This document shows, one piece after another, positions 18,274-27,728 of a stretch of 64,000 nt of DNA. The notes beneath the pieces were generated by a model. The model was not told where the DNA came from. It saw nothing but the letters and a program-made list of their open reading frames with translations, and made no database searches. The position numbers were made by a program, and so were the translations under genes. The stretch is taken from positions 955,501 to 1,019,500 of the forward strand of contig NZ_CP042467.1 in assembly GCF_007993755.1 (NCBI RefSeq). Reading direction: 5' to 3'. The stretch comes from Microvenator marinus (lineage in GTDB: Bacteria > Myxococcota_A > Bradymonadia > Bradymonadales > Bradymonadaceae). Every line of letters starts with the position of its first letter. Position 1 is the first letter of the stretch.

Positions 18274-19781
18274 CTGACCACTTTATGGTTTTGCCGGTGC
18301 TCATTCCTCTCATCAGCGCCATGGTGTGCCTGCTTTTTGGCACCCGTTTCCGTGACGTCAAGCGAGGCATCGGGATCGTGGCACTCCTGAGTACCATTGG
18401 AGTTGCGGGCTATATGGTGAGCCTGGCTCATACCGATCAAATTGTCACTTACGGCCTGGGCAATTGGCCGAGTCCTTTTGGAATTCTCTTCGTGCTAGAC
18501 CGCTTGAGTGCCGCCATGGTCCTCCTGACGTCTATGCTGGCGCTCTTTGCCTTTGCTTACGGCATCACGAGCGTGGACGAAAAAAGCGGCTATTTCCACT
18601 TTATATTCCTGATGCAAATTGCCGGTGTGAACGGTGCGTTCCTCACAGGCGATATGTTCAACCTCTTCGTGTTCTTCGAGATCCTGCTCCTTTCGGCGTA
18701 CGTGCTCGTCATTTACGGCGGCGGTCCGGCGCGGATAAGGACAGGTATTCAGTTCGTCTTGTTGAACCTCGTGGGGTCGGCACTCTTCCTAATCGGCGTG
18801 GGTATCATCTACGCCGTGACAGGCACCTTGAACATGGCCGATATGGCCGTCAAAGCTGCTCAAGTGAGCCTGGAAGACGCTGCACTTTTACGCGCTGGCG
18901 GCTACCTGCTGATTCTGGTCTTCTGCATCAAATCAGCCATGTTCCCGGTCTACTTCTGGTTGCCAAACTCCTACGCTGCAGCGTCTGCGCCTGTTGCGGC
19001 ATTGTTTGCGATTGCCACCAAAGTGGGCGTCTACACGGTGTTGAGAAGCACCACGCTCGTCTTCGGGAATGACCGCGGACTCGCCTCCAACCTCATGGAC
19101 GACTACCTGCAGCCAGTGGCACTTATTACGCTCATGCTCGGTACCGCAGGCGCGCTCGGTGCCCACAAATTGCGCACCATGAATGCCTATCTGGTCATCG
19201 CCTCAGTGGGCACCATCTTGGCAGGTGTGGGCATGTACACAGCTGAAGCCATCAGCGGCAGCCTCTACTACATGATGCACTCCACGTTCATCTCGGCCGC
19301 CCTTTTCCTGGTGGCTGATATGGTACTGCAGCAGCGCGGCGAGAAGCATCTCGACTCACTCGCGCCGGGCCCAGCCGTCCGCGAGCCACTCTTGATTGGA
19401 ATGCTCTTCTTCATCTGCGCCATCGCCATCGCCGGCCTACCTCCGGTGTCTGGATTCATCGGCAAGGTGATGTTGCTCAAGGCTTCGGTCTCAACGCCAA
19501 CCACGTTCGAATTCTGGGCCATCGTACTCACCACGAGTTTCTTCACCCTCATCGGACTGAGCCGTGCTGGAACCATGCTCTTCTGGAAGACGGACGCCCC
19601 ACTCGACCGCAACTACACCACCGTGAAATTCAAGGCCCTGCCCGTGATCGGCCTCTTGCTCTGCATCTTGACGCTCACCATCTACGGCGGGCCAATTTCT
19701 GAGTACTTCGATGCCGCCGGCCAACAGATCATGAATCCAAATCAGTACATCAATGCCGTGCTCGGGGAGGTGAAACAATGA
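18270..19781 (+). CDS. mrpD: Na+/H+ antiporter subunit D
   Basis: 503 residues, about 14 membrane segments, NuoM/N-like. Seen: FFEILLLSAYVLVIYG with the conserved Glu, CIKSAMFPVYFWLPNSY with the conserved Lys, LFAIATKVGVYTVLR, and MMHSTFISAALFLVADM. It is the second proton-channel-like subunit of the Mrp complex. Overlaps of 4 nt with mrpC and mrpE. Confidence 0.96.
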   Translation: MTDHFMVLPVLIPLISAMVCLLFGTRFRDVKRGIGIVALLSTIGVAGYMVSLAHTDQIVTYGLGNWPSPFGILFVLDRLSAAMVLLTSMLALFAFAYGITSVDEKSGYFHFIFLMQIAGVNGAFLTGDMFNLFVFFEILLLSAYVLVIYGGGPARIRTGIQFVLLNLVGSALFLIGVGIIYAVTGTLNMADMAVKAAQVSLEDAALLRAGGYLLILVFCIKSAMFPVYFWLPNSYAAASAPVAALFAIATKVGVYTVLRSTTLVFGNDRGLASNLMDDYLQPVALITLMLGTAGALGAHKLRTMNAYLVIASVGTILAGVGMYTAEAISGSLYYMMHSTFISAALFLVADMVLQQRGEKHLDSLAPGPAVREPLLIGMLFFICAIAIAGLPPVSGFIGKVMLLKASVSTPTTFEFWAIVLTTSFFTLIGLSRAGTMLFWKTDAPLDRNYTTVKFKALPVIGLLLCILTLTIYGGPISEYFDAAGQQIMNPNQYINAVLGEVKQ

Positions 19782-20263
19782 ACAAGCTCTTCCCTCAGCC
19801 CGTACTATCGCTGACGCTGCTCATCATATGGCTTCTGGTCCAGATGTCGTTCTCGATTGGAAACATCATCATGGGAGCCATCCTCGGCTTTGTGGTGCCT
19901 CTCTTGACCGCAAAGTTCTGGCCCGACTCCCCGGCAATTAAGAGCTACCCGAAACTCTTTAAGTATATTTTGGTCTTTCTTTACGACGTGCTCGTCGCCA
20001 ATATTCAAGTTGCAGCATGGATTTTGGGGCCGCAGGACAAGCTTCGTCCGAGATGGCTCTACATGCCGCTCGAGGTCCAGGATCCCTTCTCAATCACGCT
20101 GCTCGCCGCGACCATCTCCCTGACACCAGGAACCGTCTCAGCGCATATCAGCGCCGATAGAAAGCTCCTCGTGATTCATTGCCTCAACTCGCCAGACGAT
20201 GAGGCCACGGTGCAAGGGATGAAGGAGCGCTATGAAAAACCAATTCTGGAGATTTTCGGATGA
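19778..20263 (+). CDS. mrpE: Na+/H+ antiporter subunit E
   Basis: 161 residues, two N-terminal membrane helices followed by a cytoplasmic domain. The segments LYDVLVANIQVAAWILGP and SITLLAATISLTPGTVSAHI are typical of MrpE, required for stable assembly and Na+ transport of the Mrp complex. ATGA overlaps with both neighbours. Confidence 0.95.
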   Translation: MNKLFPQPVLSLTLLIIWLLVQMSFSIGNIIMGAILGFVVPLLTAKFWPDSPAIKSYPKLFKYILVFLYDVLVANIQVAAWILGPQDKLRPRWLYMPLEVQDPFSITLLAATISLTPGTVSAHISADRKLLVIHCLNSPDDEATVQGMKERYEKPILEIFG

Positions 20264-20532
20264 TACTGACCTATGCCCTCAGCTTCGCGATGGTCGCCGT
20301 TATCATCGCCTTGCTCATGAATCTCTATCGAATGTTCGTAGGCCCCCGAACGCTTGACCGAGTGGTGGCCCTCGACACCATGTACATCAACGCCATTGCG
20401 CTGATCGTCATGCTCGGAATCTATCTCGACTCCGTGCTCTATTTCGAAGCCGCACTGCTCATCGCCATGATGGGATTTGTTGGAACTGTAGCGCTTGGGA
20501 AGTACTTCCTGCGCGGGGACATCATCGAGTAA
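20260..20532 (+). CDS. mrpF: Na+/H+ antiporter subunit F
   Basis: 90 residues with three membrane segments. NLYRMFVGPRTLDRVVALDT is the MrpF signature, including the conserved Pro and Asp residues. Length equals the usual MrpF length. Followed by mrpG after 3 bp. Confidence 0.95.
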   Translation: MILTYALSFAMVAVIIALLMNLYRMFVGPRTLDRVVALDTMYINAIALIVMLGIYLDSVLYFEAALLIAMMGFVGTVALGKYFLRGDIIE

Positions 20533-20535
20533 ACC

Positions 20536-21000
20536 ATGAATCAAATCATAGAAATCGTTGTCGCCGTGTTCCTTGTGGTCGGAGCTGTCTTTGCCCTGAT
20601 CGGGTCTTTTGGCCTGGTCAAACTAAAAGACTTCTACATGCGCCTTCACGGACCAACCAAAGCCACAACGCTTGGCCTTGGAGGTATTTTAACGGCTTCA
20701 GCGGTCTACTTCACCGCGACCACGCCCGCAATCAGCCTTCACGAAGTCCTGATCACTACATTCCTTTTCATCACTGCACCGGTCAGTGCTCATATCTTGG
20801 CCAAGACCGCGATGCACAAACACTTTGAGTTCGAAGGTGGCCAAACAGACCCGCTGCTTCACCCCATGAATCTCCAGGTGGCAAATGTGGCCATGCCTGT
20901 TGACGATTCCGATGAGATTGTGGCTGTTACTGGAGACTTTGACTCTTTGGACGCCAACGATTTGGACGACGAAAAGCGCAAGGATTCAGAAGAGGAATAG
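20536..21000 (+). CDS. mrpG: Na+/H+ antiporter subunit G
   Basis: 154 residues, three membrane segments in the first 105 residues with the MrpG motif FYMRLHGPTKATTLGLGGI and TAPVSAHILAKTA. The last 45 residues form an extra hydrophilic acidic tail (DDSDEIVAVTGDFDSLD, DLDDEKRKDSEEE) beyond the core. It completes the operon; the next gene begins 65 bp later with its own ribosome-binding site. Confidence 0.94.
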   Translation: MNQIIEIVVAVFLVVGAVFALIGSFGLVKLKDFYMRLHGPTKATTLGLGGILTASAVYFTATTPAISLHEVLITTFLFITAPVSAHILAKTAMHKHFEFEGGQTDPLLHPMNLQVANVAMPVDDSDEIVAVTGDFDSLDANDLDDEKRKDSEEE

Positions 21001-21065
21001 TCCTGCGGTTGACAGCCGTGCACCTTGCTCGCTACCACTGTGGCGACGCTAAAGAAGGAGCACAC

Positions 21066-22043
21066 GTGAAACTTGCGACCCTAAACGACAACACCAGAGA
21101 CGGACGACTTATCCTCGTGAGCCGAGACGGCTCAAGGTACGTCGAAGTAGCCGATATCGCCCCAACCATGCAGGACGCTCTCGACCGATGGAACGAGGTA
21201 GAAGGCGCCCTCAAAGCTCGTTCGGCCGAGCTTGAGTCTTCAAGCATTCCGTCGCATCCGGTCGAGATTTCCAAACTCCACTCGCCTCTTCCAAGAGCGT
21301 ACGAATGGATCGACGGGTCTGCGTACATCAACCATATCGTTCTGGTCCGAAAGGCACGCGGTGCCGAGCCGCCAGAGACCCTCGAGACTGATCCCCTGAT
21401 CTATCAAGGAGGCTCCGGCACGTTCCTCGCGCCTACTCAAGATATCCCGCTCGTGGACTTCAATTGGGGGCTCGATTTCGAGGCTGAGATCGCAGTGATT
21501 CTGGGAGATACACCTCAAGGTGTGACACCGGACAACGCGCTCGACTACGTTCGACTCATCGTTTTGGTCAACGACATTACTCTTCGAAACCTCATCCCAC
21601 CTGAGCTCGCCAAAGGGTTCGGATTCTTCAATTCTAAGCCGTCTAGCGCCTTCTCGCCTTTCGCGCTCACGCCAGACGAGCTTGGAGACGCGTGGAAGAA
21701 TGGACGCGTCCATCTCCCTCTCAGGACCACGTACAACGGGGAGCTCTTCGGCGATCCCGAAGCAGGCCCCGAGATGCATTTCGGATTCAAGGAGCTCATC
21801 GCTCACATCGCCAAAACCAGACCATTTACGGCAGGAACTATCCTTGGATCCGGCACCGTTTCTAATGAAGACCGCTCGAGAGGCTCGTCATGCCTTGCTG
21901 AAAAGCGCATGATCGAGAAGATCGACACCGGCGAGTTCCACACACCCTTCATGAATGCCGGAGACACCGTCGAAATCGAAATGCTCGACAAAAACGGTCA
22001 TAACCTTTTCGGCACCATCTCTCAAAAAGTAGTTAAAGTATGA
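21066..22043 (+). CDS. Fumarylacetoacetate hydrolase family protein
   Basis: 325 residues from GTG 21066, which has AAGGAG 5 nt upstream. The N-terminus (KLATLNDNTRDGRLILVSRD) and LPRAYEWIDGSAYINH, DFNWGLDFEAEIAVILGDTP, VNDITLRNL and GSGTVSNED match bacterial fumarylacetoacetases with metal-ligand acidic residues in DFEAEIA. It hydrolyses fumarylacetoacetate to fumarate and acetoacetate, the last step of homogentisate (tyrosine/phenylalanine) catabolism. The 4-nt overlap with a maleylacetoacetate isomerase gene strongly supports that pathway. Homogentisate dioxygenase is not in this window. Confidence 0.9.
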   Translation: MKLATLNDNTRDGRLILVSRDGSRYVEVADIAPTMQDALDRWNEVEGALKARSAELESSSIPSHPVEISKLHSPLPRAYEWIDGSAYINHIVLVRKARGAEPPETLETDPLIYQGGSGTFLAPTQDIPLVDFNWGLDFEAEIAVILGDTPQGVTPDNALDYVRLIVLVNDITLRNLIPPELAKGFGFFNSKPSSAFSPFALTPDELGDAWKNGRVHLPLRTTYNGELFGDPEAGPEMHFGFKELIAHIAKTRPFTAGTILGSGTVSNEDRSRGSSCLAEKRMIEKIDTGEFHTPFMNAGDTVEIEMLDKNGHNLFGTISQKVVKV

Positions 22044-22687
22044 AACTCTACGGTTATTGGCGGAGCTCCGCGACATGGCGGCTCCGCACGATGCTCGCGT
22101 TTAAAGGGGTGGAATTCGAATACATCCCGGTTCACCTCGTCAGGGACGGCGGACATCAAAACGCCTCTTGGTACAAGGAAATGAACCCCATGGCACAGGT
22201 CCCGACCCTCGTCGTGACTCATAACGGGTCCACCTATGAGCTGGGCCAATCCATGGCCATCATGGAGTTCTTGGAAGAGAACTATCCGGTCCCTCCTTTG
22301 TTGCCAGACGATCTCGTGCAGCGCGCACGCGCTCGACAATTTGCCGAGATCATCAATTCCGGCGTGCAACCACTCCAAAATCTGGCCGTACTTCAACACC
22401 TAAAGTTTTTGGGCGAAGACTCAAACACTTGGGCCATGAAGTGGATCGAAAAGGGGCTCAGCGCCTACGAGGAGCTTGCAGCGGAGTCGAAATCCAAGTT
22501 TTCGGTAGGCGATAGCCCAACTTTCGCCGATATCTGCCTCATTCCCCAACTCTACAACGCCCGCCGATTTGACGTAGACGTTGCGGCGTTCCCGCGGCTC
22601 CTCGCGATTGAAGCTGCTTGCCAGGAGCTCGAGGCGTTCAAGGCCTCGCACCCAGATCAATGGGAAGAAGCGGATGCAAACCCCTGA
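22040..22687 (+). CDS. maiA: Maleylacetoacetate isomerase (zeta-class GST)
   Basis: 215 residues. The N-terminal thioredoxin fold has the zeta-class motif YWRSSATWRLRTML (Ser-Ser-x-x-x-Arg type glutathione site), then NPMAQVPTLV with cis-Pro and QSMAIMEFLEE. The C-terminal helical domain includes FSVGDSPTFADICLIPQLYNARR with the GST N-capping box. It isomerises maleylacetoacetate to fumarylacetoacetate with glutathione. It overlaps the hydrolase gene by 4 nt and the following acetyltransferase gene by 14 nt. Confidence 0.95.
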   Translation: MKLYGYWRSSATWRLRTMLAFKGVEFEYIPVHLVRDGGHQNASWYKEMNPMAQVPTLVVTHNGSTYELGQSMAIMEFLEENYPVPPLLPDDLVQRARARQFAEIINSGVQPLQNLAVLQHLKFLGEDSNTWAMKWIEKGLSAYEELAAESKSKFSVGDSPTFADICLIPQLYNARRFDVDVAAFPRLLAIEAACQELEAFKASHPDQWEEADANP

Positions 22688-23117
22688 ATTGCGATTCGAG
22701 CTCAAACACTTTCGAGATCTGACCATCTACGAAGTCCACGACATCTTCCATCTACGCGATGTTGTCTTCGTGGTGGGCCAAAAGATTACCGCCGTAAGCG
22801 AGATCGACGGGGAAGACCCCAAATGCCACCACGCCATGCTCTGGGCGGGCCCGAGACTTGTCGGAACCGCCAGAGTTTTTGCGGATCTTGACCCCATGGT
22901 TGTAGGACGCGTCGCCGTTCACATCGAGATGCAGCGCTCCGGCCTCGGTACCACGCTAATGAAGGAAATCCAGGCGTGGCTTGGTGAGCGCCCGGCCGAA
23001 CTCCACGCGCAAGCCCACCTCGAAAACTGGTATTCAAATTTGGGCTGGAAGCGTGTGGGGGACGTCTTTATGGAAGCCGACATTCCACATGTGCACATGC
23101 TTCTTAACTCACTCTAG
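22674..23117 (+). CDS. elaA: ElaA-type GNAT acetyltransferase
   Basis: 147 residues from ATG 22674. Matches the ElaA family along its length: LRDVVFVVGQKI, EIDGEDPKCHHAMLW, VGRVAVHIEMQRSGLGTTLM (acetyl-CoA pyrophosphate loop), LHAQAHLENWYSNLGWKRVG and EADIPHVHM. The acceptor substrate of ElaA is unknown. The longer frame upstream of 22674 lies inside maiA and is rejected. Its 3' end overlaps the convergent protease gene by 4 nt. Confidence 0.9.
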   Translation: MQTPELRFELKHFRDLTIYEVHDIFHLRDVVFVVGQKITAVSEIDGEDPKCHHAMLWAGPRLVGTARVFADLDPMVVGRVAVHIEMQRSGLGTTLMKEIQAWLGERPAELHAQAHLENWYSNLGWKRVGDVFMEADIPHVHMLLNSL

Positions 23118-24937
23118 TCTTCAGGTGAGGAACGCGTAGCCAGCCATTCCTCGGCGCTCTTATAGCGTTCGTGGTAGGCCCCAATCTCCAAAATGATTGG
23201 AACCGCAACGGTACCTTTGAAAGGGTTCTTTTGTAGGGTCGTGAAGACCTGAATCTGCGATTGATCTTCGATGAAAAGAACTTCCGTCACATCCGCAAAA
23301 TGAAATGGGTCGGGTGAGAGCTGCGGGATGTAGACTGAGTCGTAGCGAAGCACAATATCGCCGTGCTTCTTGCCGAGCATCGACTTCTTCTGTTCAAAGA
23401 CTTGTTCGGGGAAAAAGTGTTCGACGTGAGCGATCTCATCCTCATTTGAAGGCAGATATCGGTAGCAAAGGAAGTGGCTATGGGCCTTCTGAAACTGCTC
23501 CTCATAAGCAGCCCACTGCCTTTCCTCCATCTCAAGAACCGAATCACCTTTCAGAATGAGATGTTCCGGCGAACGACTCGCCACCTCGCCAAACTCGGAC
23601 TCGCTGAACACTCCAAACTTCGCAAGTCGTTCGATCATGAGCGGGTGCGAATCGAAGGGGTGCGGGATGCTGGCTTCAGCGATCCCATCCGAAAAAAGCG
23701 GGCTGCATGCGTAGTCACGAAACCCTTCGTTGATTCGGTCAGCTAACGTCAGCTCCGCGTGTTTTTCATCTTTTGAAAAAAGGTCATCTTCGATTCTTAT
23801 ACGGTACTGACTGTAGGCGGCAAGTTTGAGCAAGGCGGAGCCAAAATGGTCGGCTCCCACAGCGTCAGCGGCGACCTGGTCGGCGCGAAATTCACGGTCG
23901 CGCGAGTGCTTTCCCAACGAGAGTTCCATGAGTCCCCTGAACGCGTTTAGGAGATAGAATGCCATCAGCGTGGAGAAGTCATTCAACTCTGCAAGGTACT
24001 GGTCAAAGCGACTCAGTAGGGGGCTCGTCTTCAGAGAGAAAAGCGTATCTCCGCCGCTAAAATGCGCCATTTCATGCGCGATAATCGCCTCGGCTTCCTC
24101 CACTGAGAAGTGACGCAAAAGGGACAGACTCACAAAGAGGGTTCTTCCGGTAAGTTCGCCGTCGGGTACGGTAATGGTGTGCTCAGTAACAAAGAAGTTG
24201 TCATCGATTCCGGCCATGATTTGGTTAGGCGGCTCGGTTCCCAACTCGGCACAGATCCGGTCCACCGAGGCCCAGAGCTCCGGCGCGGTCTCTCGTGTAA
24301 GCAGTTCACCAACCACAAAGAAGGGATGATGAACCCGCCGAAAGATGCCTCTAATGGCGATGCCGACCCCGGCCAGCGCCATAAAGCCTACAACGAAGAT
24401 AATTTTCACGAAGAAGACGTTGAAGAAGAGCGCCGTAACCCAGTAGGAAAGCATGACTAGGACAAATCCTTGCAGGATCATCTGTGTGGCAGCCACGAAT
24501 TTGAGCAGTGGTACCCCGACACGAAGGCTCTGGAGTTGCAACTCGCGTGACTTCAATGACGCAGCCCCCGCAACACCGATGAAGAGCATCGCAAAGAGCG
24601 CCATCAGAATCGCAATCCAGGCGGCGAGCTTGATGTATCCGAACTGAGCGTAATCTCCGCAAGTCTTGTCCAGATACCTTCTGAATTCCGCCATCTCTGG
24701 CTCGGTGCTGACACAAACGTCGGCAAAGGAAATTGATTCGTATTGAGCCTTCAACTCCGCCTTCTCGGCGGCGCCAACAGCCTCAGCGTCGATCCCCTTG
24801 TAGATCCCATCTCGAATCATTGAGTCGTATTTCGAATCTGCTACTTCGGCAAACACGGCTCCGCAGATGGGGATCACTAAGATCCAGAACATGGGAAGGA
24901 TGAATGTCTTGAAGAATGGAAAACGTTCGGAATTCAT
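23114..24937 (-). CDS. M48-family membrane zinc metalloprotease
   Basis: 607 residues. Membrane segments near residues 11-31, 104-124, 151-171 and 175-197, then a catalytic domain with HEMAH at 288-292 and a downstream third ligand in REFRADQVAAD (E349), the HtpX/Ste24 layout. The C-terminal 200 residues are a soluble extension not in HtpX. Likely an integral-membrane protease for envelope quality control; no substrate can be named. It begins 2 bp after the lipoprotein gene at 24940, so the genes from 27370 to 23114 look like one minus-strand operon. Confidence 0.9.
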   Translation of the reverse strand: MNSERFPFFKTFILPMFWILVIPICGAVFAEVADSKYDSMIRDGIYKGIDAEAVGAAEKAELKAQYESISFADVCVSTEPEMAEFRRYLDKTCGDYAQFGYIKLAAWIAILMALFAMLFIGVAGAASLKSRELQLQSLRVGVPLLKFVAATQMILQGFVLVMLSYWVTALFFNVFFVKIIFVVGFMALAGVGIAIRGIFRRVHHPFFVVGELLTRETAPELWASVDRICAELGTEPPNQIMAGIDDNFFVTEHTITVPDGELTGRTLFVSLSLLRHFSVEEAEAIIAHEMAHFSGGDTLFSLKTSPLLSRFDQYLAELNDFSTLMAFYLLNAFRGLMELSLGKHSRDREFRADQVAADAVGADHFGSALLKLAAYSQYRIRIEDDLFSKDEKHAELTLADRINEGFRDYACSPLFSDGIAEASIPHPFDSHPLMIERLAKFGVFSESEFGEVASRSPEHLILKGDSVLEMEERQWAAYEEQFQKAHSHFLCYRYLPSNEDEIAHVEHFFPEQVFEQKKSMLGKKHGDIVLRYDSVYIPQLSPDPFHFADVTEVLFIEDQSQIQVFTTLQKNPFKGTVAVPIILEIGAYHERYKSAEEWLATRSSPED

Positions 24938-24939
24938 AG

Positions 24940-26154
24940 TTAATTCGGCCGATAGAGGGTGATGAGGGCGCGATCCCCAGCAGCCCGAGTCGCAAACAAA
25001 AGCACGCCATGGTCGGTTATGGTGGCAGCAATCGTGCGTGAGAGTTCCGGTTCAAACGGACTCCGCGATTCCAAAGACCACATGTCCGAAGCCGGGTCGT
25101 AGCGGTGCAGCTCGCCAGTTAGCGCGGAAAGAACGAGGAAATCGCCGTCGTCCGGGTCGGTGAGGGCCCAACCACCTGTTGAACCTCCTGCCACGGTACG
25201 AATCACTTCGGGAGCGTCAGCCACGGCCCGGGTGTCGCCGTTGGATTCGCGGATATAGACAGACCGCTGGTCATCGCCACCGCCGTAGAGCAAGACGTCG
25301 TGAATCGGTGAGTACTCGCCGAATGTGTGTAGTGCAGAGTGGAACGAGCTTGTTGCATCAAGCGTCGTGGAGCCATCTTCAGGATTGATGATGAACAAAC
25401 GCGGGTCATTCTCTCCGCGGCCAGCGACCACGCCTGAGCCAGGGACGAAGGTTGCGAAATCGCGCAGGTAGGCGTTGCCTAGCGCAAGGGTGTGACGCGA
25501 CCAGGTCTCAGTCTCGACCTCGAAAATCCAGAGTTCCTTTTGGCGATAATAAAACAGTCGGCGAGTTTCGGGATCAAACGAGTTCCTATCGTAGCCGTGG
25601 TTTGTGTATGCCCATACGTTGCCTTCGAGATCGAGCCAATCCGGAAGCGGCCCGCGAACCCACTCATTGGTGCGCGTACAATAGATGCTAAACGCTGGGA
25701 TAGTGATGTGGCCGCCACCGTAATGCATCAAACAACCAGACGTTTCGTCATAAATCGCACTATCGCCCCAGGTCAGATCATGACCGCCATTTCCGTTGTT
25801 GAAGTAGCCCTCCGCTGCCGTGGTCTCAAATTGGACCCACTCACCGAGCGCGACTCCCGCCGCAACCTCAGCGAAAGTGCTATCTCCATCCACCACGACT
25901 TGCCGTGCGTCCGCAGGAGGCAAGACCATTGAGGAGTCTGGAGCTTGGTCCGGCATATCCACACCGGTATCGGCGTCACTGGGACCTACGTCCTCCGGAT
26001 CGTCCATATCCGTCAGAGCCCCTGCGTCCATCGAAGCATCGTGTTCACTCGACGCATCCATCTCTTCGGGCACGGTTTGCCCTTCATCTTCCGAACTCGA
26101 ACAGGCGGCTAGCCACACAAACACAATTAAAAACAACCATCTATTCTTCATCAT
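24940..26154 (-). CDS. Lipoprotein with kelch-like beta-propeller
   Basis: 404 residues. Lipoprotein signal (FLIVFVWLAACSSSED), then a 50-residue Asp/Met/Ser-rich spacer, then repeated blades such as MHYGGGHITIPAFSIYCTRT, ETRRLFYYRQKELWIFEVET, DVLLYGGGDDQRSVYIRES and GELHRYDPASDMWSLESR. The YDP...W and YGGG patterns suggest a kelch-type propeller exposed at the cell surface. No enzymatic motif. Start is the double ATG at 26154. It lies 4 bp after the alpha/beta hydrolase-like lipoprotein gene. Confidence 0.72.
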   Translation of the reverse strand: MMKNRWLFLIVFVWLAACSSSEDEGQTVPEEMDASSEHDASMDAGALTDMDDPEDVGPSDADTGVDMPDQAPDSSMVLPPADARQVVVDGDSTFAEVAAGVALGEWVQFETTAAEGYFNNGNGGHDLTWGDSAIYDETSGCLMHYGGGHITIPAFSIYCTRTNEWVRGPLPDWLDLEGNVWAYTNHGYDRNSFDPETRRLFYYRQKELWIFEVETETWSRHTLALGNAYLRDFATFVPGSGVVAGRGENDPRLFIINPEDGSTTLDATSSFHSALHTFGEYSPIHDVLLYGGGDDQRSVYIRESNGDTRAVADAPEVIRTVAGGSTGGWALTDPDDGDFLVLSALTGELHRYDPASDMWSLESRSPFEPELSRTIAATITDHGVLLFATRAAGDRALITLYRPN

Positions 26155-26158
26155 TGAC

Positions 26159-27370
26159 CTACTGCTTTCTCTGAAAGCTAACGATTGGGTATTCGGCTTG
26201 GCCGTCCAAGACCCGTGCGATCACGGGGTCCTGAGAGCCGAGTACGTGTCGAATTCCAAATGCGAGAGTAAACGAATTGATGACGGGGTCCACCACTTCG
26301 TTTGGTGCCGTGGGACAATTTCCAAGTGCGAATGCCTGATGGCAAGCACCTTCAATATCAATCCATGTGAAGTCCACGCCTGAAACACGTTCCCATTGTT
26401 CGGCTTGTCCAATCTGGTCTTCGCTTCCGGTGACGGCCAGAACTGGCACATCCACGCCTGAGAAGTCGTTTCCATACCAGTCTTCGGACACAAGTCCGGC
26501 CATAGGAACTGAGGCGACAATTCGCGCGTCTCGGTGCCCTGCTTCAAACGAGCTCGCATAGTCGGCAGTACACGGGTGGTCAGGGTTTCCCGCCATTTCA
26601 CATCTCTCAGCCACGTAGTCCGTGTTCCATACTTTGCCAATTAAAGACCACGTGGTTAGCGCACCGTATGAGTGGCCACTCAGGAGAACTGCGTCCAACT
26701 TGAGTTTGCCTGCCAATGGATGCTGCGAGAGAGACTCAGCAAAATCGAGGCTCGCACTAATGTCTTTGGCCCGCCAATCGTAGAGAGGAATTGGACGCGG
26801 TTGTATGTTGGAGATGAGTAAATTGCCTGTATGATCGGGCGCAATGACCACCCAACCGTGCGACACAAAATGACGAAAGAGGCGAGCAGATGTACCCCCG
26901 AATCCCTGGTCGCCATGGGAATGCACGTGCACGGGCAACCGCCCCCGAGTGTGGGCGAGTGGTGCGTCCACAAAACTCAAAGGGTCCCGCACCGCACCCA
27001 TGTAGCGGGCAACTTCATCACTGGGCTCGCTTGCTGGGTACCACACATTGATGACTATTTCTCGCGACTCACCCGGTACGACTTCGTACTCGTATTCAAA
27101 GGTATGGAAACCTACCTCGTAAGGGCCTGGACCTTGGAGATCTTCGAGCGTGAGTTCATCGGGGCTCATGTCTAAGGCGGAATCTGTGTCCCCCATGTCA
27201 TCGGGCCCGGCCATATCGCCAATATCTGACAAATCCTCCGTGACTGGATCTGACTCTGAACAACCCTGGAGTGGCGCAGCGAGCGCCAAAACCCCTGCAA
27301 TCAAGGAAGCTGTTGCCCAGCCTGTATTTTTGTGTCTATAAGGGCGCCGTATCAAATCAAGAGGTAACAT
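26159..27370 (-). CDS. Alpha/beta hydrolase lipoprotein, platelet-activating-factor acetylhydrolase-like
   Basis: 403 residues. A lipobox (APLQGC, Cys37) is followed by an Asp-rich spacer and an alpha/beta hydrolase with LPVHVHSHGDQGFGGTS (oxyanion region), nucleophile elbow SGHSYGALT (Ser234), an acid in VTGSEDQI and a terminal His in GACHQAF. The pattern resembles secreted dienelactone-hydrolase/PAF-acetylhydrolase-like esterases; the substrate is unknown. The ATG at 27370-27368 physically overlaps the ATG of the divergent DUF3775-like gene. GGAG lies about 9 nt upstream. No later Met precedes the signal peptide, so a truncated start would have to use a rare codon. Confidence 0.78.
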   Translation of the reverse strand: MLPLDLIRRPYRHKNTGWATASLIAGVLALAAPLQGCSESDPVTEDLSDIGDMAGPDDMGDTDSALDMSPDELTLEDLQGPGPYEVGFHTFEYEYEVVPGESREIVINVWYPASEPSDEVARYMGAVRDPLSFVDAPLAHTRGRLPVHVHSHGDQGFGGTSARLFRHFVSHGWVVIAPDHTGNLLISNIQPRPIPLYDWRAKDISASLDFAESLSQHPLAGKLKLDAVLLSGHSYGALTTWSLIGKVWNTDYVAERCEMAGNPDHPCTADYASSFEAGHRDARIVASVPMAGLVSEDWYGNDFSGVDVPVLAVTGSEDQIGQAEQWERVSGVDFTWIDIEGACHQAFALGNCPTAPNEVVDPVINSFTLAFGIRHVLGSQDPVIARVLDGQAEYPIVSFQRKQ

Positions 27371-27725
27371 GCTTCACATCTCCACCGCTAAAGTTCGTTC
27401 GGTGATCCAACTTCTTCGAAAAATCGAGGCAGTTCGTCCAGATATCCGTCACGAGAGCACACCTTACGAGGATTTGGAAGATCTTCTGCGTGAGCTCGAC
27501 CCAGATGAAAAAGTTGATTTGGTTGCACTAATGCTCCTTGGCCGCGGCGACTTCACCGACGACGAGTGGGACGACTGCTGGCATCACGCCGAGGACGAAG
27601 AAGCTGACGCTGACCTCGCCGAATACCTCACCGAAACACCCAATGCCGCCCACATTGACGAAGGCTTGGCACTTGTAGGTGAGATGGAAGAAGAAGAAGA
27701 GGAAGAAGAAGACGACGACTACTAG
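27369..27725 (+). CDS. DUF3775-like protein with polyacidic C-terminus
   Basis: 118 residues. LHISTAKVRSVIQLLRKIEA and DPDEKVDLVALMLLGRGDFT are typical of DUF3775, a small family of unknown function in proteobacteria. The last 15 residues are almost all Glu and Asp ending in Tyr. The ATG at 27369 has AGAGGT 4 nt upstream. Start codon shares bases with the divergent lipoprotein gene. Its stop lies 3 bp from the convergent DUF1552 gene. Confidence 0.75.
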   Translation: MLHISTAKVRSVIQLLRKIEAVRPDIRHESTPYEDLEDLLRELDPDEKVDLVALMLLGRGDFTDDEWDDCWHHAEDEEADADLAEYLTETPNAAHIDEGLALVGEMEEEEEEEEDDDY

Positions 27726-27728
27726 TCT

